DNA of 64,000 nt from assembly GCF_004405105.1 (NCBI RefSeq), contig NZ_SORW01000012.1, positions 1 to 64,000 of the forward strand, written 5' to 3'. A program made the position numbers and the translations under genes. This document shows, piece after piece, positions 26,851 to 35,033 of the stretch. Each line of letters opens with the position of its first letter. Position 1 is the first letter of the stretch. The notes below the pieces were generated by a model, which had not been told where the DNA came from, ran no database searches, and saw only the letters and a list, made by a program, of their open reading frames with translations. This DNA is from Jeotgalibacillus sp. R-1-5s-1 (GTDB taxonomy: Bacteria; Bacillota; Bacilli; Bacillales; Jeotgalibacillaceae).

Positions 26851-27092
26851 GTGCCAGGTCATTCCATAGACTTCTGCGGCAGAGGAGCGACAGGTGAGAC
26901 AGCGTAATGCGGAGCATTAGCTGGCTCACCGCGCGGCCTTAGAAAAGCGGAGGCGACTCGTTCAGCCCCGACAAGCATAAGGCGAAGATGAAAAGAGGGC
27001 TGACCTTCGCCCTCGTTCAGCTTTGACTTATGACCTCGAGGGGCTAGTCGCCGCAGCTAGACACAAAGAAAAGCGAAGGAATGACCTGGCAC
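26851..27092. repeat. Composite nested repeat
   Basis: Outer ends GTGCCAGGTCATTCC (26851-26865) and GGAATGACCTGGCAC (27078-27092) are perfect inverse copies. Between them lie a reversed part of the 25118 repeat (26871-26940) and a complete type I folded repeat (26947-27064). It looks like repeats inserted in an older hairpin. Confidence 0.7.
26947..27064 (+). repeat. Folded repeat, type I, copy 2
   Basis: Ends GCGGAGGCGACT and AGTCGCCGCAGCTAGAC, with CAGCCCC/GGGGCTAG, CATAAG/CTTATG and GAAGATGAA/TTCAGCTTT inner pairs. Almost identical to 32373-32490. Confidence 0.8.
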
Positions 27093-27114
27093 GATTTAGA
27101 AATTCAACAACCTG

Positions 27115-27155
27115 AAAATCCGGAAACCATTTAAGGCCTCCGGATTTATCTTTTT
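27115..27155 (-). terminator. Terminator after the aldo/keto reductase gene
   Basis: AATCCGGA / TCCGGATT stem (with GGCC/GGTT inside), followed on the minus strand by TTTTC. Confidence 0.7.
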
Positions 27156-27982
27156 TATTCGTGGTGCATATCGTTTGGATGTGGACCCTTTCGCTCGCCG
27201 CGATCAAGGTCGTTGATGCTCTTCATTTCATCTTCAGTTAATTCAAAATCAAATACATCGAAGTTTGATTCAATGCGTGATGGTGTTACTGATTTTGGAA
27301 TGACGATTGAATTGCTTTGCAGGTGCCAGCGGATGACCACTTGTGCAGGGCTCTTGCCGTATTTCTCTGCAATGTTGCGGATGATGTCGTCTTCAAGAAC
27401 GGCTCCACCCTGCATCAACGGGCTCCATGCTTCTACGAAAATATCATGCTTCGCACAGAATTCCTTCAATTCGTTTTGAGCAAGGTATGGGTGGCACTCG
27501 ACCTGGTTCAGCACAGGCTTTACTGTACATTCATCCAATAAGCGCTGAAGATGCTCAATCTCAAAGTTACAGACACCAATCGCCTTCACTTTGCCTTCTT
27601 CATATAACTTTTCCATCGCTTTGTACGTATCTACATAGCGGTCTTTTTCAGGCATTGGCCAGTGCACAAGATACAGATCCACATAATCAAGTCCAAGCTT
27701 TTCAAGACTTGTATTGAATGCTTCAATTGTGCTGTCGTATCCCTGGTCAGCGTTCCAGACCTTAGTCGTAATGAACAATTCTTCACGAGGAACCCCTGCA
27801 GCGCGAATACCTTCGCCTACCGCTTCTTCATTTTTGTAAATCATGGCTGTGTCAATTGAACGATAGCCGGTTTCGATTGCTTTTTTCACTGAATCTACAC
27901 CAGTCTGGTGATCTTCCACCTGCCAGACACCAAGTCCGATCTGAGGCATTTTCAGCCCGTTGTTTAAAGTAACGTAGTCCAT
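27155..27982 (-). CDS. yvgN: Aldo/keto reductase (YvgN-like)
   Basis: NADPH-dependent reductase of glyoxal/methylglyoxal type, 275 residues, TIM barrel. The catalytic tetrad is visible: D44 and Y49 (SIDTAMIYKNE), K74 (TTKVW) and H107 (LVHWP). The cofactor region IPKSVTPSRIESN is also present. Close to B. subtilis YvgN over its length. AAAGGAG is eight bases before the ATG. Single gene. It probably detoxifies reactive aldehydes. Confidence 0.9.
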   Translation of the reverse strand: MDYVTLNNGLKMPQIGLGVWQVEDHQTGVDSVKKAIETGYRSIDTAMIYKNEEAVGEGIRAAGVPREELFITTKVWNADQGYDSTIEAFNTSLEKLGLDYVDLYLVHWPMPEKDRYVDTYKAMEKLYEEGKVKAIGVCNFEIEHLQRLLDECTVKPVLNQVECHPYLAQNELKEFCAKHDIFVEAWSPLMQGGAVLEDDIIRNIAEKYGKSPAQVVIRWHLQSNSIVIPKSVTPSRIESNFDVFDFELTEDEMKSINDLDRGERKGPHPNDMHHE

Positions 27983-28113
27983 GTTAAAAGCTCCTTTCGA
28001 AATTCGAAATATGTACCTGCATAGTATATACAGGCGATCCCTGAAAATCTAGCACAATGACTTCCACTTTTTGAACATGCCCGATTTTCCAGCCTGTAAA
28101 ACATGTCAATCGG

Positions 28114-28860
28114 TCAAAACTTCAGGACAAACTTACGAATTGCTTTTGCTACGCCATCGTGTTCATTCGTATCAGTCACCCAATCAGCCTCGTCTTTCAC
28201 AGCATCCTGAGCATTCCCCATTGCAACACCAATGCCGGATTCCCTGATCATCGCGAGATCGTTTAAGCTGTCACCGACTGCCATGACTGAATCCATCGTG
28301 ATATTTAGACGGTCGCATACTTTACGAATGGCCGCTGCTTTGTTTATACCCGCTGCATTAACCTCGATATTGGTTGGACTGGAGTTCGTGATTTCGAGCA
28401 CTTTTCGACTTTCAAGCTCTTTTCTAATCGTCTCACGGATTTCGTCATCTTCTATGTTAAATCCGAACTTCAACCACTGGTAGTCATGAATGTTTTCCGG
28501 GAAGCTCGTGCGTTTATTCCATACACCTTCTACCGTTGAAGACCAGTAGTTTGTATTATGTTTTTGAGCAAGATTATACATGAATTCAATATGGGATGAA
28601 TCAATTTTTGTGCGGTCAATCAGATTCAGATGCTGATCCCAGATTTCACTGCCGTTTACCGTGATTAAGTAGGTTGCAAGACCAAGTGATTCCACGATTT
28701 CCTGACAGTAAACGAGTGGCCGACCCGTGCTGATCATGACGCTCACTCCCTGATCCTGAGCGGATTTAATCGCAGCACGATTTTCATCTGATACAGAATG
28801 ATCGTCACGTAAAAGTGTTCCGTCCATATCAAGTGCAATGAGTTTTATAGTTGATGTCAT
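28114..28860 (-). CDS. Cof-type HAD-IIB phosphatase
   Basis: 248 residues. HAD motif I (LIALDMDGTLL, D11 and D13), motif II (ISTGRP), motif III lysine (AAGINKAAAIR) and motif IV (VMAVGDSLNDLAMI) are all visible, with the large IIB cap between motifs II and III. Such enzymes dephosphorylate sugar phosphates, nucleotides or flavin precursors; substrate not predictable. ATG 28860 is preceded by GGGAGAAAG; the frame extends to 28935 without support. Single gene. Confidence 0.88.
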   Translation of the reverse strand: MTSTIKLIALDMDGTLLRDDHSVSDENRAAIKSAQDQGVSVMISTGRPLVYCQEIVESLGLATYLITVNGSEIWDQHLNLIDRTKIDSSHIEFMYNLAQKHNTNYWSSTVEGVWNKRTSFPENIHDYQWLKFGFNIEDDEIRETIRKELESRKVLEITNSSPTNIEVNAAGINKAAAIRKVCDRLNITMDSVMAVGDSLNDLAMIRESGIGVAMGNAQDAVKDEADWVTDTNEHDGVAKAIRKFVLKF

Positions 28861-28990
28861 AGTCTTTCTCCCTTCACTTACTGCTTTTAGTATAACTTGA
28901 CGAAAAAATTTTATCGAACGGTTAGAGGATTTCATCTGTCATATCGCGAATCTTTCATGTAAAAGTTTGACAGATCGGAGATGTACATAT

Positions 28991-29476
28991 ATGAAACTGA
29001 AAAAATCAGCGAAGCGGGGATTATGGGTAATCGGAATCTCAGTGCTGGCCATTTTTGTGTTATATGTATTTGTCGGGACCCCTTCTTTTGATCATGCTGA
29101 GGCGGAAGAATATCTGGAAAATGAGATTGCATGGACAAACGAAGGCGGAGTCGTGACGGATGCCTTTAAAGTATACGGTGGCAATGAGGAAGAAATTTAT
29201 GTATGGTATGCCTTTGAAGAATTTATTACAGAACAAAACGATATTGGCGGTGGTGCTTCTATTGCAGTGAAGCTGATTATTGAAGACGGAATCGTGATAG
29301 ATCATCAGATTCCTGAGGACGGCTCGCTTTATACGGAAAGTATGAAAGAGCTTTTTCCTTTTCACGTAAGATGGAGAATGCCACAAGCAATGCCTTTATC
29401 TTTAGAGAAAGCCATTGCACTTGAGCAGGCTAAGCTTTTAGCAGCGTTTGAAGAAGAACAGAATCAGGATGAATAA
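28991..29476 (+). CDS. Membrane-anchored hypothetical protein
   Basis: 161 residues. A basic start (KLKKSAKRG) leads into one hydrophobic segment (about residues 10-28), then a strongly acidic extracellular domain with a mixed sheet (EEEIYVWYAFEEF, SIAVKLIIEDGIVIDHQ) and a helical end (EKAIALEQAKLLAAFEEE). I do not recognise it. ATG 28991 lies ten bases after GGAG. Expressed alone, divergent from the HAD gene by about 130 bp. Confidence 0.6.
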   Translation: MKLKKSAKRGLWVIGISVLAIFVLYVFVGTPSFDHAEAEEYLENEIAWTNEGGVVTDAFKVYGGNEEEIYVWYAFEEFITEQNDIGGGASIAVKLIIEDGIVIDHQIPEDGSLYTESMKELFPFHVRWRMPQAMPLSLEKAIALEQAKLLAAFEEEQNQDE

Positions 29477-29483
29477 ACATACA

Positions 29484-29543
29484 ATACACCTTTTGTGAGT
29501 AACTGATGGATCTAGTCATCATTTTCACAAAGGGTGTTTTTCA
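29484..29543 (+). terminator. Terminator after the 28991 gene
   Basis: Long stem ACACCTTTTGTGA / TCACAAAGGGTGT with an inner CTGATG/CATCA arm, then TTTTT. Confidence 0.85.
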
Positions 29544-29678
29544 TCTTTAAAACGACCTTACTCCAGCCAGAACATCATTTTATATTGACAGTTACAGACC
29601 TTTTCCCGGCGGTCAGCTGATTGAATACTCATTCATTTATCTAAATTTTAAAAATATTATGAAATTTTTAAAATAGGG

Positions 29679-29728
29679 TTGCATTCGTCATAATTCTGTA
29701 ATATAGTCAAAGTGTGAAAACGATTTCA
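29679..29728 (+). promoter_or_regulatory. Promoter and cre of the sugar locus
   Basis: Sigma-A promoter TTGCAT (29679-29684), 17-bp spacer, TATAGT (29702-29707). A full-consensus cre, TGAAAACGATTTCA (29715-29728), lies at the expected transcription start, so CcpA repression is expected. The adjacent LacI-type protein might bind the same site. Confidence 0.8.
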
Positions 29729-29774
29729 TATCATTTCATGACAAATGGGGGTGTTCCTATAGGAGGGCTAGCGC

Positions 29775-30761
29775 GTGTACACCATTAAAGATGTTGCGTT
29801 GAAAGCTGGGTTGTCACAGGCTACCGTTTCGAGAGTGATTAATAATCATCCGTATGTCAGTGAAGACAAGAAACGAGCTGTTCAAAAAGCGATGGATGAG
29901 CTTGGGTTTGTCCCTAATTCATCTGCGCAAAGGCTGCGAAACATAAAGACAAAAAAGATCGCGGTTCTCATTTCAAGAATTGTAAACCCTTTCTTTAGCC
30001 AGCTCGTTGATGCCATGGAACAGAAAGCGGCAAGACACGGTTATCAGCTGATTTTATGCAACACACGAATCAGCCGGGAGAAGGAGCTTGAATATTTTCA
30101 GCTTCTGAAATCAAAGCAGGTCGATGGCATTATTATGGCGTCGGTTGAAAATGATTGGAGTGTTATTGAGCCTTATACAAAATACGGCCCGATCATTTAC
30201 TGCAATGAATATGATCCCAACGCTTCCGTAACCCGGGTCAGACTTGACCAGGTTGAGGGCGGCTATATTGGTACAAAGCACTTACTCGACAAAGGACACC
30301 GGAAAATCGGGTATTGTCAGGGCAATGACAGCAGCGTTTCTGTGAACCGACGCAAGGGATATTTGAAAGCGGTTACAGAAGCCGGAATTGAACCGAATCC
30401 TGATTGGATGTTTAAGAATATTTTTACGATTGACGATGGACGTGCCATTTTCAGAAGAATTGCGGACATGAATGATGCACCTACAGCTCTCTTTACGGGG
30501 AGTGATGAGGTGGCAGCAGGCGTCATCAAAGAAGCCCAGACTCACGGGTGGAAGGTTCCGGATGATTTAGCGGTCATCGGATTTGATGATCAGCCGATTG
30601 CGTCTCTTCTTGATCCACAGATTACAACGATTAATCAATTCACTTCTGATATTGGGGAAACAGCAATGAAAGTTATGCTTGAGATCGTTCAGGGCAAACG
30701 CAAAAATAATTCAACAGATATCTTACTCCCGATTCAATTAATTGAAAGACAATCAACATAA
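29775..30761 (+). CDS. LacI family transcriptional regulator
   Basis: 328 residues. N-terminal LacI helix-turn-helix (TIKDVALKAGLSQATVSRVI) and hinge helix (SAQRLRN), then a periplasmic-binding-like effector domain (AVLISRIVNPFFSQLVDAME, AVIGFDDQPIASLLDPQITT). GTG start after TAGGAGGG. It is the first gene of the sugar locus, 21 bp before the binding-protein gene, so it probably controls the locus in response to the imported sugar; direct evidence is only position. Confidence 0.9.
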   Translation: MYTIKDVALKAGLSQATVSRVINNHPYVSEDKKRAVQKAMDELGFVPNSSAQRLRNIKTKKIAVLISRIVNPFFSQLVDAMEQKAARHGYQLILCNTRISREKELEYFQLLKSKQVDGIIMASVENDWSVIEPYTKYGPIIYCNEYDPNASVTRVRLDQVEGGYIGTKHLLDKGHRKIGYCQGNDSSVSVNRRKGYLKAVTEAGIEPNPDWMFKNIFTIDDGRAIFRRIADMNDAPTALFTGSDEVAAGVIKEAQTHGWKVPDDLAVIGFDDQPIASLLDPQITTINQFTSDIGETAMKVMLEIVQGKRKNNSTDILLPIQLIERQST

Positions 30762-30782
30762 ACAATTAGGGGGGCTTCATTA

Positions 30783-32111
30783 ATGAAACTTTGGAACAAG
30801 AAAGTTGCAGGAGCAACAGTATTGACACTAAGTATGCTTTTAGCGGCTTGTAGCGGAGACGACGAAGCGACAGATACTGGCGGAGACACTGGTGGTGACA
30901 CAGGCGGCGATTCAGGTGGCGAAGAAGAGCAGGTAACCATCACGTATGCAGCAGGTGTTGACGTAACTGGTGCAACAGAAGCGCTAATTGCAGCATTTGA
31001 AGAGCAGAACCCGAATATTAACGTAGAATACCGTGAGATGCCTGCAGATACAGGTGCTTCTCATGACCAATATGTAACAATGTTCTCTTCTCAGAGTGCT
31101 GAGGTTGACGTATTTGATGCCGACGTAATCTGGCCAGCTGAATTTGCACAGGGACAATATGCACTTGAGCTTGACCGCTATATTGAAGCAGACGGAATTG
31201 ATATGGAGCAGTACTTCCCTGGAACGGTTGCTTCAGGAAACTTTAACGGCCGTCAGTACGCAATGCCGAAGTTTACGGATGCCGGACTTCTCTACTACCG
31301 AACAGATATCGTAAGTGAAGATCAGGTTCCGACAACTTGGGATGAGCTTTTTGAAGCAGCAGGTACGCTTCAGGGTGAAGGCGGTACAGAATTCGGTTAC
31401 CTGATGCAGGCTAACCAGTACGAAGGTATGATTACAAACGCAATCGAGTTCATCGCTTCTCACGGTGGACAGGTTGTAGATGAAAATAACGAGGTTGTTG
31501 TTAACAGCCCTGAAACAATTGCTGGAATTCAGAAGATGATCGACTTCGTAAATTCTGATTTCGTACCAAGCAATATCTTAAGCTTCCAGGAAACTGAAAC
31601 AAACAACGCATGGGTTGGCGGACAGGCTGTATTTGCCCGTAACTGGCCTTACATGCAGTCTACTTCAAATGACGAAGAAGCATCTGAAGTAGCAGGTAAC
31701 GTAGGATTTGCAGTTCTTCCGGCTGGTGAAGGCGGAACAAACGCTGCAACACTTGGCGGATGGATGTCTATGATTAACCGTTACAGTGAGCATCCGGACG
31801 AAGCTTGGGAGTTTGTGAAGTTCATGACTGGTGAAGAAGGACAGAAGATCAGTGCAGTTGAAGGTGGACGTGCTCCAACAATCGCAGCACTATATGAAGA
31901 CAGTGAAGTTCAGGATGCAGCGGCTCTATTTGCTAACGAGCAGTTCGTAGAAACACTTCAAAACGCAGTACCAAGACCAGTATCACCAATCTATCCACGT
32001 ATCTCTGATATCATGCAGGTTCAGCTGTCACAAGCATTGGCTGGAGAAATCACAGCTGAAGAAGCAGCGGCTAACATGGAAGCAGAAATAATGGCGGCAA
32101 TGGAAGAATAA
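30783..32111 (+). CDS. Sugar ABC transporter substrate-binding lipoprotein
   Basis: 442 residues. Lipoprotein signal with lipobox LLAAC (C23), then a flexible T/G/D linker (residues 29-48, repeated TGGD), then a type I sugar-binding fold (MalE/ThuE-like; EALIAAFEEQNPNINVEYRE, DVFDADVIWPAEFAQ, WVGGQAVFARNWPY). It captures a sugar, perhaps a disaccharide such as trehalose or maltose-like glucoside, outside the membrane and delivers it to the two permeases downstream. A 580-bp gap with hairpins follows, which would give more binding protein than permease. Confidence 0.9.
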   Translation: MKLWNKKVAGATVLTLSMLLAACSGDDEATDTGGDTGGDTGGDSGGEEEQVTITYAAGVDVTGATEALIAAFEEQNPNINVEYREMPADTGASHDQYVTMFSSQSAEVDVFDADVIWPAEFAQGQYALELDRYIEADGIDMEQYFPGTVASGNFNGRQYAMPKFTDAGLLYYRTDIVSEDQVPTTWDELFEAAGTLQGEGGTEFGYLMQANQYEGMITNAIEFIASHGGQVVDENNEVVVNSPETIAGIQKMIDFVNSDFVPSNILSFQETETNNAWVGGQAVFARNWPYMQSTSNDEEASEVAGNVGFAVLPAGEGGTNAATLGGWMSMINRYSEHPDEAWEFVKFMTGEEGQKISAVEGGRAPTIAALYEDSEVQDAAALFANEQFVETLQNAVPRPVSPIYPRISDIMQVQLSQALAGEITAEEAAANMEAEIMAAMEE

Positions 32112-32193
32112 TCAGCGTTTGACGGTTTATGGGGATGGACTGTTTGACGTGCAACACGAAACGGTTTATAAGCAATTGCAAGGCTCGGGATCG

Positions 32194-32218
32194 GCTGGTT
32201 TGAGTGATTCAAATCAGC
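32194..32218 (+). terminator. Hairpin after the binding-protein gene
   Basis: Stem GCTGGTTTGA / TCAAATCAGC with a 5-nt loop, followed by TGTTTCT. Possible partial terminator or mRNA-stabilising structure. Confidence 0.45.
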
Positions 32219-32325
32219 TGTTTCTCTGCCCTGCTTCTTTAGAGAATTCTATAAAGATCATGCATTTGCACTCATAACCAGCGTTTTACAGCACGCCAAT
32301 AGCTGTTCTATGATAATTGACTGCT

Positions 32326-32358
32326 AAAGGGGGGTGGAGTAATCACCTCCCTTTCTTT
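32326..32358 (+). terminator. Terminator-like hairpin inside the sugar operon
   Basis: AAAGGGGGGTG / CACCTCCCTTT stem with a 7-nt loop, then CTTTG. Together with the earlier hairpin it could reduce permease transcription. Confidence 0.65.
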
Positions 32359-32372
32359 GTATAAAAGGAAAA

Positions 32373-32490
32373 GCGGAGGCGACTCGTCCAGCCCCGACAA
32401 GCATAAGTTGAAGATGAAAAGAGGGCTGACCTTCGCCCTCGTTCAGCTTTGACTTATGACCTCGAGGGGCTAGTCGCCGCAGCTGGACAC
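32373..32490 (+). repeat. Folded repeat, type I, copy 3
   Basis: Near-identical to 26947-27064: GCGGAGGCGACT to CCGCAGCTGGACAC with the same nested stems. Confidence 0.8.
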
Positions 32491-32512
32491 CAGGAAAAGT
32501 GTAAGCGGGTGT

Positions 32513-32638
32513 TTGGTCACTTTCGATAGGAACTTGGACACTTTCCCTGCCAACTTGGTCACTTTTGGGCTCAACTTGGACACTTTTGATCGCGATTTGG
32601 TCACTTTCCGCATCAATTTGGTCACTTTCTTCAAAAAT
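32513..32638 (+). repeat. 21-bp array A2 (TTGGWCAC), six units
   Basis: Cores start at 32513, 32534, 32555, 32576, 32597 and 32618, exactly 21 bp apart. They read T, A, T, A, T, T at the W position, so they alternate except at the end. The array follows directly on the start of another folded repeat (GTGTAAGCGGGTGT). Confidence 0.85.
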
Positions 32639-32701
32639 ATTTATTAATCTCTTTAACTCTAGCAATCTCAACTCAACCTTATAAAAAAGTAGGTGAACCC
32701 A

Positions 32702-34018
32702 TTGAAGTTTCAGTTGAATGAAAAACAGCTGGGTTATCTGATGGTTGCACCGGCACTGATTCTTGTATTACTTGTTACGCTATGGCCGGTTGCCCAATCA
32801 TTTTATAACAGTCTGTTTGATTACCGTCTGAATGACCCTTCAAGGTCCGAGCGTTTCCTTTCATCTAACGTCGACCTTGAGCGTTATGCAAATGAATACT
32901 TTTACTTATCACGTGATCTGGAGCTGCTCGAAAGTCAGGCTCCTGATGGAGAGACAGCTGATGCTGCCGCTTCTATCAGAACTGAAATTGAAGGTTATCA
33001 TGACTCTTTGATCACAGAAAACGGACTTGAGGATCAGTATGCAGAAGTAGAAGAAATGCTGGCTTCCTTTACCGCGATTTCTGATAGTGAATTGAAATAT
33101 GCAGACATTGATAACGATCTTGCTGATGACTACAAAAACTATCTTGATGAGGCGCAGGCTGAACTGACAGCTTTAGCTGACTCGACAGACAGTGAAGAAT
33201 TTGCGACTACTGCAGGCAATATCAGCGGTACGCTCGGCACAGTCGATACAACGCTGATCGAGTCGAATTTTATTGGCTTCAGTAACTATCAGCGCTATCT
33301 GACAGACGGCCGGATGTGGCAGTCAATGTGGAACACCCTTCTCTTCACCATTGTTTCTGTTGGAGCAGAGCTTGTTCTCGGTCTAATGATTGCCCTGTTA
33401 ATTAACCGGGCATTTATCGGACGCGGAATTGTTCGTGCATCTGTACTGATTCCGTGGGCAATCCCGACAGCGGTAGCCGCGATGATGTGGGGCTTTCTGT
33501 ATGACGGACAAACCGGTATTGTCGCTCACTATTTTGAGCAGTTCGGTTTAATTGATGACGCCTCTGTTCTCCTGTCAACAGGAGCAGGTGGTATGTTCTC
33601 TGTTATTTTTGCCGATGTGTGGAAAACAACACCTTATATGGCTTTACTTTTACTTGCAGGACTTCAGACCATTCCAGGTTCTTTATATGAAGCAGCTGAA
33701 GTGGACGGCGCCGGTAAATGGCAGCAGTTCTGGCAGATTACGTTGCCATTGCTGAAGTCAGCTATCCTTGTTGCGCTTTTATTCCGTACACTCGATGCTT
33801 TCCGTGTATTTGACCTGATTTATGTATTAACAGGTGGTGGACCTGCGAACTCAACGGAGTCGATTTCCATCTATGCGTACATTACCCTCTTCTCTCAATC
33901 AAACTTTGGTGCGGGTTCTGTACTTTCAGTAATCGTATTTGTTTCGGTAGCGATTATTTCCGTTCTATTTATCAAATTCATCGGTTCAGATCTTTTTGCA
34001 GGCAGATCGGGTCGATAA
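32702..34018 (+). CDS. Sugar ABC permease (MalF/ThuF-type) with large outer loop
   Basis: About 438 residues, longer than most (about 290). Helix 1 (residues 12-32) is followed by some 150 mostly acidic, helical residues outside the membrane, then the standard core with five or more helices and the ATPase-contact EAA loop (SLYEAAEVDGAGKWQQFWQI). The loop recalls E. coli MalF P2 in place though not in sequence. TTG 32702 is six bases after TAGGTG; GTG 32693 overlaps it. It pairs with the next permease; the ATPase is not encoded nearby and is likely a shared MsmX-type protein. Confidence 0.85.
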   Translation: MKFQLNEKQLGYLMVAPALILVLLVTLWPVAQSFYNSLFDYRLNDPSRSERFLSSNVDLERYANEYFYLSRDLELLESQAPDGETADAAASIRTEIEGYHDSLITENGLEDQYAEVEEMLASFTAISDSELKYADIDNDLADDYKNYLDEAQAELTALADSTDSEEFATTAGNISGTLGTVDTTLIESNFIGFSNYQRYLTDGRMWQSMWNTLLFTIVSVGAELVLGLMIALLINRAFIGRGIVRASVLIPWAIPTAVAAMMWGFLYDGQTGIVAHYFEQFGLIDDASVLLSTGAGGMFSVIFADVWKTTPYMALLLLAGLQTIPGSLYEAAEVDGAGKWQQFWQITLPLLKSAILVALLFRTLDAFRVFDLIYVLTGGGPANSTESISIYAYITLFSQSNFGAGSVLSVIVFVSVAIISVLFIKFIGSDLFAGRSGR

Positions 34019-34030
34019 GGAGGAATCAAG

Positions 34031-34852
34031 ATGAACAAACGTGCAGGAATTGGTTTTTACATCTTTCTCGTCGTGTTTGTATTTTTCGTGATGTTCCCTT
34101 TCATCTGGGTTTTCCTCACGTCGATCAAACCGCCGGGCGAAATTTTCAACAACTTTAACTGGTTTACGGCTGACCCGTCCCTTGCTTCTTATGAAAATGC
34201 GATTAACAACCGTCCACTCCTTCGTTATATGTGGAACAGTTTCGTTGTATCGACTTTGACAACATTGATTGCGATCGGTTTTGCATCAATTGCAGCATAC
34301 GCACTAACGCGTCTGCCGATTAAATTTAAAGGATTAATCCTCGGGATTATTCTTGCAGCATCTATGTTCCCGCAGATCGCGATCATCTCGCCGATCTTCA
34401 ACTTTATTACAGCTGTAGGTCTTCGTAACAGCTACATGGGTCTTGTGATTCCGTATATCACGGTTTCCCTGCCACTCGCAATCTGGATTCTGTCCACATT
34501 CTTCCAGAAGATTCCATGGGAACTTGAAGAATCAGCGAAGCTGGATGGGGCAACTCCATTCCAGACATTCAGAAAAATTATTTTCCCGCTTGCGGCACCT
34601 GGGGTTTTCACAACAGGAATTCTCGTGTTTATCGCAGCATGGAATGAATATCTGTTTGCGTTAACGATCAACACTGAGGACGTTTGGCGCACGGTACCAG
34701 TCGGAATTTCCCTGTACCAGAGTCAGTTCACCATTCCTTGGGGGGATATTTCAGCTGCGACTGTTCTTGTGACGATTCCTATTGTTATACTCGTATTGAT
34801 TTTCCAAAGAAGAATTGTTGCCGGACTGACTTCCGGTTCTGTAAAAGAATAA
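34031..34852 (+). CDS. Sugar ABC permease (MalG/ThuG-type)
   Basis: 273 residues with six hydrophobic segments and the EAA loop [19 protein letters not shown] before the last helices. Starts 12 bp after the first permease with AAGGAGG. With the upstream gene it forms the membrane channel for the sugar bound by the lipoprotein. A hairpin follows, before the catabolic genes. Confidence 0.92.
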   Translation: MNKRAGIGFYIFLVVFVFFVMFPFIWVFLTSIKPPGEIFNNFNWFTADPSLASYENAINNRPLLRYMWNSFVVSTLTTLIAIGFASIAAYALTRLPIKFKGLILGIILAASMFPQIAIISPIFNFITAVGLRNSYMGLVIPYITVSLPLAIWILSTFFQKIPWELEESAKLDGATPFQTFRKIIFPLAAPGVFTTGILVFIAAWNEYLFALTINTEDVWRTVPVGISLYQSQFTIPWGDISAATVLVTIPIVILVLIFQRRIVAGLTSGSVKE

Positions 34853-34859
34853 TCATCAG

Positions 34860-34897
34860 TGTGCCGGGTCCTTTCAGGGTCCCCGGCCCTCTTTTAT
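34860..34897 (+). terminator. Terminator-like hairpin after the permeases
   Basis: GCCGGG...CCCGGC-based imperfect stem followed by TCTTTTAT. Separates transport from catabolic genes. Confidence 0.55.
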
Positions 34898-34992
34898 GAT
34901 TCAAGTTGAAGGAAACGGTGCAAATATTTTCTTCTTCGGTGATAAATCTGTTAAAGTAGAGGAAGCGGTTGCATATACAACCTGCTCTATTT

Positions 34993-35006
34993 TAAGAGCG
35001 CTTACA
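34993..35006 (+). promoter_or_regulatory. cre-like site before the ThuA gene
   Basis: TAAGAGCGCTTACA fits the cre consensus with one mismatch (second base). It lies 27 bp upstream of the ThuA-like start in a gap that could hold a second promoter. Confidence 0.35.
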
Positions 35007-35033
35007 GTGATAATTAAAGGAGTGTTACTTGGC

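Larger units (their letters stand above)
26644..27114. other. Gap with gene remnant and nested repeats
   Basis: Contains a possible CPBP-protein remnant (26683-26838) and the nested repeat 26851-27092. Nothing else seen. Confidence 0.55.
32112..32701. other. Long non-coding insert inside the sugar operon
   Basis: About 580 bp between binding protein and first permease: hairpin 32194-32218, terminator-like hairpin 32326-32358, type I folded repeat 32373-32490, a second element start (32498-32512) and array A2. No gene or clear new promoter seen. Confidence 0.7.

Noticed and set aside
32324-32671. Minus-strand open frame of 115 codons with heptad repeats like ESDQIDA, KSVQVEP
   Set aside because: It is array A2 plus a folded repeat read as codons: 21 bp equals seven codons. 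No ribosome site; several arrays give such frames on either strand.
34896-35033. N-terminal extension of the ThuA-like gene
   Set aside because: Family members start at NVTVWNE; the extension covers a terminator end and a cre-like site.
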